The notes below the pieces were generated by a model, which was not told the origin of the DNA, made no database searches, and worked only from the letters and a program-made list of their open reading frames with translations. Below, in pieces: positions 47,598 through 56,944 of a DNA stretch of 64,000 bases; the stretch's first letter is position 1; each line of letters starts with the position of its first letter. The translations under genes and the position numbers were made by a program. Origin of the DNA: Tropicimonas sp. IMCC34011 (GTDB taxonomy: Bacteria > Pseudomonadota > Alphaproteobacteria > Rhodobacterales > Rhodobacteraceae); NCBI RefSeq assembly GCF_003390865.1, contig NZ_QMEJ01000002.1, positions 496,001 through 560,000 on the forward strand. Reading direction: 5' to 3'.

Positions 47598-47608
47598 TCT
47601 GGATTGTC
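47593..47608. promoter_or_regulatory. perfect dyad GACAATC-TG-GATTGTC
   Basis: Two perfect 7-bp arms separated by 2 bp lie just upstream of the candidate small RNA, covering its proposed -35 region. This has the shape of a repressor or activator site. I do not recognise the regulator. Confidence 0.5.
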
Positions 47609-47707
47609 GCCCGAAGGCACCGGACAAAATTTTCTCTCCCGGATGGGCCATATTGGCTGCGGCGACCCCATCCGGTCAGGCAATCGGCGCGTTTTGACAG
47701 GCCCCGC

Positions 47708-48319
47708 TCACGTCGCCGGACGGCGCTGCGCCAGCCAGACCGTGTGCCCGGTACAGTCCGGATCCTCCGCCACATGGTTCACGACGTCGAAATCGTGACG
47801 GCCCAGAAGCTCGCGATATTCCTCTGGATCGAGACTGGAATGATAGAGCGGATCACCCTCGAGCGTCCCCATTGCCTCACCGAAGGCGGGGCCGCTGGTG
47901 AAGAGAAGTGGGGCCCCCGGTTTGGCATGGCTCCGAAAGACGGCGAACATCCCGCGCTGATCGTCCGGCGTGAGGTGGAAGAAGCTGTCCCAGGCGATCA
48001 GTCCGTCGAATGTCCGTCCCAGCTCGAGGGATCGCATGTCGGCCAGCTGTGCCGCCTGGTCCGGCAGATTGACGCGAAAGCGCGCGATCATCTCGCTAGA
48101 CGCGTCGACGCCGGTCACCCTGCACCCCTGCCCGGAAAGATGGCGGGCAATGGGCACGCCCGCTCCGCACCCGATGTCCAGCACGGAAGCCTCCGGCCGC
48201 ATCATGCCTGCGAACCTGTCCAGCCACACCCCTTCCGTCAGCCTCGTTCCCCGCATCGCGATCCATGCGCCTGCATGGCGGCGATAGAGGTCGATGATGT
48301 CGGCGGCGGCGTCGGTCAT
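47708..48319 (-). CDS. class I SAM-dependent methyltransferase
   Basis: This 203-residue protein has the SAM-binding loop VLDIGCGAGVPIARHL followed by VTGVDASSEMIARFR and a motif-II region FDGLIAWDSFFHLTPDDQRGMF. The fold is of the UbiE/methyltransf_25 type with a small C-terminal cap. The substrate is unknown. It starts at an ATG at 48319, 93 nt after rlmB on the same strand. Confidence 0.88.
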   Translation of the reverse strand: MTDAAADIIDLYRRHAGAWIAMRGTRLTEGVWLDRFAGMMRPEASVLDIGCGAGVPIARHLSGQGCRVTGVDASSEMIARFRVNLPDQAAQLADMRSLELGRTFDGLIAWDSFFHLTPDDQRGMFAVFRSHAKPGAPLLFTSGPAFGEAMGTLEGDPLYHSSLDPEEYRELLGRHDFDVVNHVAEDPDCTGHTVWLAQRRPAT

Positions 48320-48412
48320 GGTGGCAATTGTTCCACTGGCCCACGCGCAAAGCCCGCCAGGCCGCTAAGAAACTTTATGATCAAAAGCCCGCCCAGGCTT
48401 GGCCAGAACAGG

Positions 48413-49186
48413 TCAGCGCGGGCGGGTGGCATAGAGTGATACGGCGGCGGCGTTCGAGACGTTGAGCGAGCCGAAGGCCCCCGCCGCCTCGATCCTTGCA
48501 AGTATGTCGCAGGTCTCCTTCGTCAGGGCGCGGAGCCCCGGCCCCTCGGCCCCCAGGACGAGACCGAGTGGACGGTCCGACATCTCCGAGGCGGCATCGG
48601 CAAGGCCGGTCTCCGCCTCACCGTCGAGTCCGATGAGCCCGTATCCGAGGCCCCGCAACTCTTCCATGGCCCGCGCGAGATTCGGCACGCGGAGGTAAGG
48701 CTGCCGCTCCAGCGCACCCGAAGCCGTCTTGGCCAGTGCCCCGGTCTCTGGCGCCGCGTGACGCGCAGGGGCGATGACCGCCCGTGCCCCGAAGACCTCC
48801 GCCGAGCGAAGTATGGCGCCGACATTGTGCGGATCGCTCACCCGGTCGAGCAGGACGACGCGCGGAGTCTCGGCGGACGGCGCGCAGACATCGGCGAGAG
48901 AGCCCCAGTCCAGAGCGCGGACTTCGAGCGCGGCCCCCTGGTGTACGGAGCCGGGATCGAGCGGCACGGGGAACTTGCGCGGATCGGCGATCTCTGGCTC
49001 GGGGCCGTGCGACAGCGCCTCCCCCAGCCGATCGGCCGCGTTGCGCGTCACCACGAGACGGAGTTTCTCGCGTCGCGGATTGAGAAGGGCGTCGCGAACG
49101 GCATGCAGTCCGAACAGCCAGAAACTGGCCCGGGCCTCCCCGCGCTTCGCCTTTTCCTTGTCTATGACCCAGGTCGGTTTCTTCAT
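48413..49186 (-). CDS. rlmB: TrmH/RlmB-family 2'-O-ribose RNA methyltransferase
   Basis: This 257-residue SPOUT enzyme probably methylates the ribose of G2251 in 23S rRNA, as does RlmB. The N-terminal substrate-binding domain begins FWLFGLHAVRDALLNPRR. The SPOUT motifs are VVLLDRVSDPHNVGAILRSA, LVLGAEGPGLRALT and SLNVSNAAAVSLY, in normal order. It starts at an ATG at 49186, head to head with tRNA-Tyr. Confidence 0.92.
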   Translation of the reverse strand: MKKPTWVIDKEKAKRGEARASFWLFGLHAVRDALLNPRREKLRLVVTRNAADRLGEALSHGPEPEIADPRKFPVPLDPGSVHQGAALEVRALDWGSLADVCAPSAETPRVVLLDRVSDPHNVGAILRSAEVFGARAVIAPARHAAPETGALAKTASGALERQPYLRVPNLARAMEELRGLGYGLIGLDGEAETGLADAASEMSDRPLGLVLGAEGPGLRALTKETCDILARIEAAGAFGSLNVSNAAAVSLYATRPR

Positions 49187-49233
49187 GCCCCTGCCCTGCC
49201 CTCACGGCGCGACAAAGGCAAGACATTCACCGC

Positions 49234-49262
49234 TTGACCCCTCCGCCCCGCTTCGATATCTC
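49234..49262 (+). promoter_or_regulatory. promoter of tRNA-Tyr
   Basis: TTGACC (49234-49239) is separated by exactly 17 nt from TATCTC (49257-49262), 11 nt before the mature tRNA 5' end. Spacing and -35 match the housekeeping sigma factor well. Confidence 0.75.
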
Positions 49263-49273
49263 GCCCCAGCGTC

Positions 49274-49357
49274 GGGCGACGTGCTGCAAGGTGCGGCAGC
49301 GGACTGTAACTCCGCCGGGGAGACCCACGCCTGGTTCGATTCCAGGGTCGCCCACCA
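49274..49357 (+). tRNA. tRNA-Tyr (anticodon GUA)
   Basis: The acceptor stem GGGCGAC (49274-49280) pairs with GTCGCCC (49347-49353), followed by the discriminator A and an encoded CCA end. The anticodon arm is GCGGA-CTGTAAC-TCCGC with GTA at 49306-49308. A long variable arm of 14 nt marks class II tyrosine tRNA, and the T arm is CCTGG-TTCGATT-CCAGG. The D stem is short (3 bp, one wobble) and position 8 is G instead of the nearly universal T. Its promoter is visible just upstream. Confidence 0.93.
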
Positions 49358-49529
49358 TTCTCCCCCATCTCGACGAGCCGGCCGCGCCGGTGCCGGCACA
49401 CCGGTGGACACCCTCCGGGTTGCACAAAGCGCTGACGGCGTCCGCCCCCCGAGGCTGACTCTGTCGCCGGGTAAGCGAATCTTAGTCTCTCCGTGGGATG
49501 GTTTCGCCATCGCAAAGGTGGAGGCCTCG

Positions 49530-50471
49530 ATGGAGACGAAGCGTAAGGGAATTGTACTGGCCGGCGGATCCGGAACGCGCCTCTGGCCGATCACGATCGG
49601 CCTCTCGAAACAGCTTCTGCCCGTCTACGACAAACCGATGGTCTACTATCCAATCTCGGTCCTGATGCATGCGGGGATCCGGGAGATCGCGATCATCACC
49701 ACCCCGCAGGACGCGGCGCAATTCCGGCGGATGCTGGGCGACGGCGCCCAATGGGGCATCGAGATCACGTGGCTGGAGCAGCCCCGCCCGGACGGCCTCG
49801 CCCAGGCCTACCTGATCGCCGAGGCGTTCCTCGACGGCGCCCCCTCCGCGATGGTCCTCGGCGACAACATCTTTCACGGGCCGGACCTCGCCCGCCTCGC
49901 AGGCCGCGCAGCGCGGAAGGCGCGAGGCGCCAGCGTGTTCGCCCGCCGCGTGTCGGACCCCGAGCGCTTCGGCGTGCTGTCGTACGATGCGGCGGGGCGC
50001 CCCGCCGCCATCATGGAAAAGCCGCCGATCCCGCCGTCGAACGACGCGGTGACGGGGCTGTATTTCCTCGACGGCACGGCGCCCGAACGCGCCCGCGCCG
50101 TTCGCCCCTCGCCCCGGGGCGAGCTCGAGATCACCAGTCTGCTGGACACCTATTTCGCCGATGGATCCCTCGATGTGCTGCATCTCGATGGTGCGCATGC
50201 CTGGATGGATGCCGGCACCCATGCCAGCCTCCTCGACGCGGGGAACTTCGTGAGGGACGACATCGCCCGCACCGGCCGGCAGGTCGCCTGCCTCGAGGAG
50301 ATCGCTTTCGAGCAGGGCTGGATCGGGCTCGACGACCTTGCCGACCACGCGCAGCGCCACGCCAAGACCGAGTACGGGCGCTACCTTGCGCGTCGTCTCA
50401 TGGACGCGCAGACGGACTTGCCCCTCTCGGATAGTGGACGTGCCCCGGCCTTCGGAGCAAAGGTGGCCTGA
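49530..50471 (+). CDS. rmlA: glucose-1-phosphate thymidylyltransferase
   Basis: This 313-residue enzyme makes dTDP-glucose, the first step of dTDP-L-rhamnose synthesis. The nucleotide loop GIVLAGGSGTRLWP is at 7-20, followed by SKQLLPVYDKPMVYYP, LGDNIFHG and EKP; the C-terminal region GQLEIT-like part appears as GELEITSLLDTYF. The start ATG at 49530 has GGTGGAGG upstream; the frame is open through the tRNA gene but that is not coding. rmlB, rmlC and rmlD lie about 5 kb away on the other strand. Confidence 0.96.
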   Translation: METKRKGIVLAGGSGTRLWPITIGLSKQLLPVYDKPMVYYPISVLMHAGIREIAIITTPQDAAQFRRMLGDGAQWGIEITWLEQPRPDGLAQAYLIAEAFLDGAPSAMVLGDNIFHGPDLARLAGRAARKARGASVFARRVSDPERFGVLSYDAAGRPAAIMEKPPIPPSNDAVTGLYFLDGTAPERARAVRPSPRGELEITSLLDTYFADGSLDVLHLDGAHAWMDAGTHASLLDAGNFVRDDIARTGRQVACLEEIAFEQGWIGLDDLADHAQRHAKTEYGRYLARRLMDAQTDLPLSDSGRAPAFGAKVA

Positions 50472-50555
50472 CACAGGCTTCGCGGTCGCGAAAACGTTGC
50501 GTGTCAGCGCGGCGCGCGACCTTGATGGACACGCCGCCCGGCTTAAAATTCTTCC

Positions 50556-51245
50556 ATGAGCCACATCCCAGATCAGCCTCGTTCCGCACCACTCTCCGCC
50601 CGCGTGGTCCGCCCGGCATACAGCCGTGCCGAACAGGTATCCGACGGCGTTGTCCACGTCATCGGAGTTGCCGCGGCGGTGGCCGCCGTTCCGGTCCTTA
50701 TTACGCTCACGGCATTCTGGCGCGGTGACGTGACAGCGATTGTCGGCATATCGATCTATGGCGGGACATTCATCGCCATGCTGCTCTGCTCGGCGCTCTA
50801 CAACATGCTGCCCGCGCAGCGCTGGACGCCCGTCCTCCGCGGGCTGGACCACTCCGCCATCTACTTCAAGATCGCCGGCACCTACACGCCCTTCACCCTG
50901 CTGTCAGGATGGCCCGGCGCCTACCTCCTCGGGGGCCTCTGGACAGCCGCAATCGCCGGCAGCTCGCTGCGGATCCTGGCGCCGGAACGCTTTCGGCCCG
51001 TCGCCATCGGGCTCTACCTCGTCATGGGATGGGCTGGCCTCTTCGGCGGATGGGCCCTCCTGCAGACGCTTTCCCCGGTCGTGCTGTCGCTGATCGTGAT
51101 CGGCGGGCTGATCTACACCACCGGCGTCGTCTTCTATCTCACGGACAGGTTGCCCTTCCACACGACGATCTGGCACGTCTTCGTCCTCGTCGCCTCGTTC
51201 GTTTTCTACGCCGCCGTCCTGACGCACGTCGCGCAAACCTCCTGA
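50556..51245 (+). CDS. hemolysin III (PAQR-superfamily) membrane protein
   Basis: This 229-residue protein has about seven hydrophobic helices and the family motifs SDGVVHVIGV near the N-terminus, YNMLPAQRWTPVLRGLDHSAIYFKIAGTYTPF in the middle and HTTIWHVFVLVASFVFY at the end. The histidines and aspartate at those places form the metal site of the CREST/PAQR superfamily. The physiological role in bacteria is not settled. It lies after rmlA and convergent with putA; the 209-nt gap between them holds no feature I can name. Confidence 0.9.
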   Translation: MSHIPDQPRSAPLSARVVRPAYSRAEQVSDGVVHVIGVAAAVAAVPVLITLTAFWRGDVTAIVGISIYGGTFIAMLLCSALYNMLPAQRWTPVLRGLDHSAIYFKIAGTYTPFTLLSGWPGAYLLGGLWTAAIAGSSLRILAPERFRPVAIGLYLVMGWAGLFGGWALLQTLSPVVLSLIVIGGLIYTTGVVFYLTDRLPFHTTIWHVFVLVASFVFYAAVLTHVAQTS

Positions 51246-51454
51246 GGCGACGCCATCCCGTCGGGCGGCCTCAATCTGCCAACGTCCTCCCATCGATCAC
51301 GGAGTGTGGCGCGATCTACGGGCCCTAGCCGGGCGCGGATCGATCCACGTGCGGTTCCTCTCGAGCAAGCGACGCTTTCCGCATCTCGTTGCCACGACGT
51401 CCGCTCCCGACTCGACACCCAGGATGAACCGGGCAACCAGACGGGAGCGAGATG

Positions 51455-54400
51455 TTACCCTTCGCCGGCGCGCGCAAGGAGGGAGACGTTTCCGCCGGCC
51501 GCCGTCGTATCGATGCAGACATGCCGCTCGAGCCGGGCACGGGCGGCCAGGTCCTCTTCGGCCCAGAGCGGCAGAACGGCCCCTTCCCGGCCGGCGAGCG
51601 CCACGCGGATCGCGCGGAGCCGCGCCTCGTCCTCGCTCCAGCAGGCCACGCCGGCGAATCCCGTGAGCCGCCCGAGCGCCTCGGCGGACAACCGGCCCTC
51701 CACGGCATCCGCCCCCGTCGCACCCGGTGTGACGAGTACGGCCGCGCAGCCCGCCCTGCGGACAATCTCCGCCTGCTCCGCCGACGCCTCGCGCCCCGGA
51801 CCAAGACAGAGCACCGTTCCGCGGCCGAGGGTCGTCAGGCGGTTGGTCTCCCCGGTCGGCCCCGGCATCTCCCGCACCTCGGCCTTGCGGCCTTCCGGCG
51901 GGCGGGCGGCATCGATCGCAGCCTGAACCGCGGCTTCATCGGCGACCGGCCCCTCGACCTCTACTGCCGCCCGGCGTCCCGGATCCGCAAGACGTGCGAC
52001 ATAGGACGGTCCGCCCGCCTTCGGACCGGTTCCCGAAAGCCCCTCGCCACCGAAGGGCTGCGAGCCCACCACCGCACCGATCTGGTTTCGGTTGACGTAG
52101 GTATTGCCGACCCGGATCCGCTGCAGGACCTCCTGAACGCGGTTGTCGATCCGCGTATGCAGTCCGAAGGTCAGACCGTATCCGGCGCCGTTGATATCCT
52201 CGATCACCCGCTCGAGATCGTCGGCCTTGAACCGGGCCACGTGCAGCACCGGGCCGAAGACTTCCCGCTCCAGGCTCCAGATTCCGCCGACCTCGATGAC
52301 GGCCGGCCCCACGAAATGCCCGCCTTCCGGCGCGGCGACTTGCTTGAGCAGGCGCCCGTCCCTGCGCGCGGCCTCGATATGGGCCTCGATCCCGGCCTTG
52401 GCCTCCGCTCCGATGACCGGCCCGACATCGGTCCGGATGTCCGACGGATCGCCGAGTCGAAGCAGATCCATTGCGCCGAAGAGCATGTCGAGAAGGGCAT
52501 CGGCCACATCGCTCTGCACGTAGAGGATGCGGCACGCCGAACAGCGCTGGCCGGCGGACTGGAAGGCGGAGGTGATGATGTCCCGGACGGCCTGCTCGTG
52601 CAGCGCTGTCGAATCGACCACCATCGCGTTCAGTCCGCCGGTTTCCGCTACGAGAGGCGACGTCGGGGCGGCATGGGCGGCGAGCGCCCGGCCGATCGAT
52701 TGGGCCGTTCCGGTCGAACCGGTGAAGAGCACGCCGTCCACCCGCGGATCGGACACCAGGGGCGCGCCGAGCGCGGCGCCGGTGCCGGGCAAAAACTGCA
52801 GCGCACCTCGCGGCACGCCGGCCTCGTGCAGAAGGTCAACGGCGAGCGCGGCGATGAGCGGCGTCGCTTCGGCGGGCTTGGCGAGAACCGCATTGCCGGC
52901 AGCAAGCGCCCCGGCGATCTGGCCGGTGAAGATCGCAAGCGGGAAGTTCCACGGGCTGATGCAGACGATCCGGCCGCGCGGGGGACCCGCAAGTTCGGTT
53001 CCCCGACGGGCGTAGTAGCGCAGGAAATCGACGGCCTCGCGCAGCTCGGCGATCGCGTCGGCGCGTGTCTTTCCGGCCTCGCGTGCGAGCAGATCGAAGA
53101 TCTCCGCCGCCTGCGCCTCCATCAGGTCTGACGCTCTGACAAGCACCTCGGCGCGGCGCTCCGCCGGAGCGTCCCAGACAGTGGCCGCCTCGAATGCGGC
53201 CGTCGCCTCCTCCGGCGTCGCTTCACGCACGGACCCGACGCGAGCGCCTGTCGCGGGGTTCGTGATGTCGATCGGGACGGGCCCGCCCATGGGCTCGATC
53301 GCCAGGCGCGGGCCTGACTCGGGCTCGGCCTTCGTCTCCGCCACGGCGGCTTCCAGCGCCTGCAGTGCGGCCCGGTCCTCGAGGTCCCATCCTTTGGCCG
53401 CCCGGCGATCCGGAGCGTAGATGTCGGCAGGCCGAACCACGGCGCGGTTCTCGCCGGCCACCTCGACGGCCGCAAAGGGATCCGCCGCGACCTTCTCCGG
53501 AGCGACGGATTCGTCGGTGAGCTGGTTCACGAAGGAGCTGTTCGCACCGTTCTCCAAAAGGCGCCGGACGAGATAGGCGAGCAGATCGCGGTGCGCCCCG
53601 ACCGGAGCGTAGATGCGGCATCGCGTCCCCTCGCGCGCCATGACCGCATCGTGGACGGCGCTGCCCATGCCATGAAGCCGCTGGAATTCGAACCCGTCCC
53701 GATCGTTCCCGGCCATCTCCACCACGGTCGCGATGGAGTGCGCGTTATGGGTGGCGAATTGCGGGTAGATCCGGTCACGTGCCTCAAGCAGACGATGGGC
53801 ACAGCGCAGCCAGGAGACGTCGCTGGCCGGCTTGCGGGTGAAGACCGGGAATGTGTCCAGCCCGAGCTCCTGCGCCCGCTTGATCTCGGCATCCCAGTAG
53901 GCCCCCTTCACAAGACGCACACAGATCCGTCGCCCGGCCGCTTCGGCCGCATCGTGCAGCCAGTCGATCACGGGGCCGGCGCGCAAACCGTAAGCCTGAG
54001 CCACGAATCCCAGGCCATCCCATCCCGACAGGGCCGGTTCGGTGAGGAGCGCGCCGAAGACGTCCAGCGTCATCTCGAGGCGCCCCGATTCCTCCGCGTC
54101 GATATTGAGGCCGATCCCGGCGTTCGCGGCATCCCCTGCAAGCTCCGCCACGCGGGGAACGAGCGCCGCGACGGCGGCCTCCCGGTGGGTTTCCTCGAAG
54201 CGCGGGTGAAGCGCGGAGAGCTTGATCGAGATGCCCGGATCCTCGGTCGGACCGCGTCCCTTCGCGGCGCGGGCGATCCGGTCGATGGCGGACTTGTAGG
54301 ACGCGAAGTAGGCATCGGCATCCGCCTGCGTCATCGCGGCCTCGCCCAGCATGTCGAAGCTGTGTGTATAGCCTTGCCGTCCCTGCGATTTCGCGCGGGA

Positions 54401-54955
54401 CAGAGCTTCGTCGATGTCCCGGCCGAGGACGAACTGGGCGCCCATCACGCGCATCGCCTGCCGCGCGGCCCTCGAGATGGCAGGTTCACCCAGCCGCCTC
54501 ACGGCGCCGCGCAGGGTCCCTGCGATCCCGCCGCCGTCATCGTCCCTGAGGATACGTCCGGTGAGCATCAGCGCCCAGGTCGAGGCGTTGACGAGCGAAG
54601 AGGATGAACGGCCAAGATGCGTTCCCCATTCGGACGGCGCGATCTTGTCCTCGATAAGCGCATCCATGGTGGGCGAGTCGGGCACGCGCAGAAGCGCCTC
54701 GGCGAGGCACATGAGCGCCACGCCCTCCTGCGTCGAGAGGCCGTATTCGGCGAGCATGGCCTCCATCAGGCCCGGATCGCCGTCCGAGCGGACCTTGCGG
54801 ACGAGGTCGGCGGCGCGGGTTTCGGCCCGGGCGAGCAGGTCGGACGGGAGCGGATCGCGCGCCGCGAGATCGGCCAGGACATCCACTTCGGTCTTGCAGT
54901 GGGCGGCGCGAATCGTGTCCCGCCCCGGAAGTGTCATGTCTCTATCGAGGGCCAT
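51455..54955 (-). CDS. putA: bifunctional proline dehydrogenase / P5C dehydrogenase PutA
   Basis: This 1166-residue enzyme oxidises proline to glutamate in two steps. The FAD-dependent proline dehydrogenase barrel spans about 70-460 (ISIKLSALHPRFEETHRE, VRLVKGAYWDAEIKRAQ, FATHNAHSIATV). The aldehyde dehydrogenase domain runs about 560-1000 with ISPWNFPLAIFTGQIAGAL and the nucleophile cysteine in SAGQRCSACRILYV. A C-terminal tail forms a further ALDH-like domain. No ribbon-helix-helix domain is present, so it should not repress its own gene. The ATG at 54955 has AGGAG upstream. No PutP transporter or PutR regulator is adjacent. Confidence 0.97.
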   Translation of the reverse strand: MALDRDMTLPGRDTIRAAHCKTEVDVLADLAARDPLPSDLLARAETRAADLVRKVRSDGDPGLMEAMLAEYGLSTQEGVALMCLAEALLRVPDSPTMDALIEDKIAPSEWGTHLGRSSSSLVNASTWALMLTGRILRDDDGGGIAGTLRGAVRRLGEPAISRAARQAMRVMGAQFVLGRDIDEALSRAKSQGRQGYTHSFDMLGEAAMTQADADAYFASYKSAIDRIARAAKGRGPTEDPGISIKLSALHPRFEETHREAAVAALVPRVAELAGDAANAGIGLNIDAEESGRLEMTLDVFGALLTEPALSGWDGLGFVAQAYGLRAGPVIDWLHDAAEAAGRRICVRLVKGAYWDAEIKRAQELGLDTFPVFTRKPASDVSWLRCAHRLLEARDRIYPQFATHNAHSIATVVEMAGNDRDGFEFQRLHGMGSAVHDAVMAREGTRCRIYAPVGAHRDLLAYLVRRLLENGANSSFVNQLTDESVAPEKVAADPFAAVEVAGENRAVVRPADIYAPDRRAAKGWDLEDRAALQALEAAVAETKAEPESGPRLAIEPMGGPVPIDITNPATGARVGSVREATPEEATAAFEAATVWDAPAERRAEVLVRASDLMEAQAAEIFDLLAREAGKTRADAIAELREAVDFLRYYARRGTELAGPPRGRIVCISPWNFPLAIFTGQIAGALAAGNAVLAKPAEATPLIAALAVDLLHEAGVPRGALQFLPGTGAALGAPLVSDPRVDGVLFTGSTGTAQSIGRALAAHAAPTSPLVAETGGLNAMVVDSTALHEQAVRDIITSAFQSAGQRCSACRILYVQSDVADALLDMLFGAMDLLRLGDPSDIRTDVGPVIGAEAKAGIEAHIEAARRDGRLLKQVAAPEGGHFVGPAVIEVGGIWSLEREVFGPVLHVARFKADDLERVIEDINGAGYGLTFGLHTRIDNRVQEVLQRIRVGNTYVNRNQIGAVVGSQPFGGEGLSGTGPKAGGPSYVARLADPGRRAAVEVEGPVADEAAVQAAIDAARPPEGRKAEVREMPGPTGETNRLTTLGRGTVLCLGPGREASAEQAEIVRRAGCAAVLVTPGATGADAVEGRLSAEALGRLTGFAGVACWSEDEARLRAIRVALAGREGAVLPLWAEEDLAARARLERHVCIDTTAAGGNVSLLARAGEG

Positions 54956-55049
54956 CGGTCACGCTCCTGTCCGCTTTGGTCAGGCGGCATCATCGGGGCG
55001 GGCGTGCTCGCGGTCAAACAGCTATTTTACCCCGGGGCAGCCTGGGTCT

Positions 55050-55907
55050 TCAGGCCCCCTCGGACGGCTCGGACATCTCCAACAAAACCTCGCGCAGCGC
55101 CGCCTTCCAGTCCGGCCGCTCGAGGCCGAAGCGATGGAGTGTGCCGCAGTCGAGCCGGGAGTTCATCGGACGCCGCGCCGGCGTCGGATAGTGCGATGAC
55201 GGGATCGGCGTGACGGTGACGGACCGCCCCGACTGACGGAAGATTTCTTCGGCAAAGCCGGCCCAGCTGACATCGGGCGCACCGCTGAAATGATACGTTC
55301 CGGCGAGGGACGGATCGCGCGCGAGCTGGGCCGCGATGGTCAGGCAGGCCTCCGCGATGGCGCCGGCGGGGGTCGGCCCGCCGATCTGATCGCCGACGAT
55401 GGAGAGCGTGTCCCGCGTTGCGGACAGTCGCAGCATGGATGCGACGAAGTTGCCGCCATGAGCGCTGAAGACCCAGCTCGTGCGTAGGATCGCGTGGACG
55501 CCGCCGGCCGCCCGGACGCCCTCCTCGCCGGCCAGCTTGGTGCGGCCGTAGGCGCCGAGAGGGGCGGTGTCGTCCTCCGGCGTGAACGGCCTCTCGCCGT
55601 CGCCTGCGAAGACGTAATCGGTGGAGACGTGAACGAAGGGGCAGCCGACGTCGGCGGAGGCGCGGGCCAGGGCGGCAGGGGCATCCGCGTTGATGCGGCG
55701 GGCCGTGTCCTCGTCGCTCTCGGCGCGGTCGACGGCGGTATAGGCGGCGGCGTTGATGACGGCGGACGGCCGGTGATACCGGATCAGTCGCGCGCAGCCC
55801 TCGGGGCGCGTCAGGTCGGCATCCTCGCGGCCGAGGCAGAGGGCATCCGGCGCCCGGCGGGCAATTTCACGGGCGAGTTGTCCCGACTTGCCGAAGACGA
55901 GGATCAT
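55050..55907 (-). CDS. rmlD: dTDP-4-dehydrorhamnose reductase
   Basis: This 285-residue enzyme makes dTDP-L-rhamnose in the last step. The Rossmann start [12 protein letters not shown], the [14 protein letters not shown] block, [10 protein letters not shown] and the catalytic Tyr/Lys in [10 protein letters not shown] are visible. I took the ATG at 55907, which overlaps the rmlB stop by 4 nt; upstream residues are not family-like. The order is rmlC-rmlB-rmlD. Confidence 0.95.
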   Translation of the reverse strand: MILVFGKSGQLAREIARRAPDALCLGREDADLTRPEGCARLIRYHRPSAVINAAAYTAVDRAESDEDTARRINADAPAALARASADVGCPFVHVSTDYVFAGDGERPFTPEDDTAPLGAYGRTKLAGEEGVRAAGGVHAILRTSWVFSAHGGNFVASMLRLSATRDTLSIVGDQIGGPTPAGAIAEACLTIAAQLARDPSLAGTYHFSGAPDVSWAGFAEEIFRQSGRSVTVTPIPSSHYPTPARRPMNSRLDCGTLHRFGLERPDWKAALREVLLEMSEPSEGA

Positions 55908-56944
55908 GCTGCCATCCCCATCCGCTCCCCTGCCCCGCTTCTGGTCATGAGCGGGCGCCACCAGTCCTCGTTCACGATATACCACCGAACCGTCTGCCGC
56001 AGCCCCTCCGCAAGGGAGATGGACGGCCGCCACCCGAGCTCCTCGCGGATCCGGGCGGGATCGATCGCGTAGCGTGCATCGTGGCCGGGACGGTCCTCCA
56101 CGAACCGGATCAGGGAGGAGTGCGGCGCCCAGGCGGGGCGCTCCTCGTCGAGGATGGCGCAGATCGTGTGGACGAGGTCGATATTGCGGGCCTCGTTCTC
56201 GCCGCCGATCGCGTAGCTCCGTCCGTCCTGCCCCTCGCTCAGCACCTCGAGGAGCGCGTCGGCATGGTCCTCCACGTGCAGCCAGTCCCGCACGTTGCGT
56301 CCGGCGCCGTAGACCGGGATCGCCTCCCCCGCCAGCGCCTTGAGGATCACCACGGGGATCAGCTTGTCGGGAAACTGGAAGGGACCGTAATTGTTGGAGC
56401 AGTTGGTCAGGACCATGGGCAGACCGTAGGTCTCGTGCCAGGCGCGCACCAGATGGTCCGACGCTGCCTTCGTCGCCGAATAGGGCGATCGGGGATCGTA
56501 GCGGGTATCCTCGGTGAACGCCCCTGTGGCGCCGAGGGAGCCGAAGACCTCGTCGGTCGAGACGTGGTGGAACCTGAAGCCCTCCGGCCTGCCCCTTTGG
56601 ATCCAGTGGCCGCGGGCGGCCTCGAGGAGATGAAAGGTGCCCATCACGTTCGTCTCGACGAACGCGCCCGGCCCGTCGATGGAGCGGTCGACATGGCTTT
56701 CGGCGGCGAGATGCATCACCGCGTCCGGGCGATGCTCCGCGAAGATCGCATCGAGGCGTCCGCGATCCCTGATATCGGCGCGCTCCAGCGTGTAGCGCCC
56801 GGTTTCGGCGGCACGGCCCGTATTCGCTTCGCAGGCCGCGTAGGTCATCGCGTCCACGTTCACGACCTCATGCCCGCGGGCGACGGCGAGGCGCACGACC
56901 GCCGATCCGATGAAGCCCGCACCGCCCGTGATCAGGATCCTCAT
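55904..56944 (-). CDS. rmlB: dTDP-glucose 4,6-dehydratase
   Basis: This 346-residue short-chain dehydrogenase-fold enzyme makes the 4-keto-6-deoxy intermediate. The nucleotide motif [10 protein letters not shown] is at the N-terminus, [15 protein letters not shown] and [12 protein letters not shown] follow, and the catalytic Tyr/Lys is in [14 protein letters not shown]. The ATG at 56944 overlaps the rmlC stop by 4 nt (ATGA). Confidence 0.97.
   Translation of the reverse strand: MRILITGGAGFIGSAVVRLAVARGHEVVNVDAMTYAACEANTGRAAETGRYTLERADIRDRGRLDAIFAEHRPDAVMHLAAESHVDRSIDGPGAFVETNVMGTFHLLEAARGHWIQRGRPEGFRFHHVSTDEVFGSLGATGAFTEDTRYDPRSPYSATKAASDHLVRAWHETYGLPMVLTNCSNNYGPFQFPDKLIPVVILKALAGEAIPVYGAGRNVRDWLHVEDHADALLEVLSEGQDGRSYAIGGENEARNIDLVHTICAILDEERPAWAPHSSLIRFVEDRPGHDARYAIDPARIREELGWRPSISLAEGLRQTVRWYIVNEDWWRPLMTRSGAGERMGMAA

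Noticed and set aside
47563-47775. 70-codon minus-strand frame overlapping the methyltransferase end
   Set aside because: It overlaps a solid gene in another frame, is Arg/Ser-rich and has no ribosome-binding site.
51246-51454. Small gene or sRNA between hemolysin III and putA
   Set aside because: Frames there are short with poor starts and I see no convincing helix or terminator.
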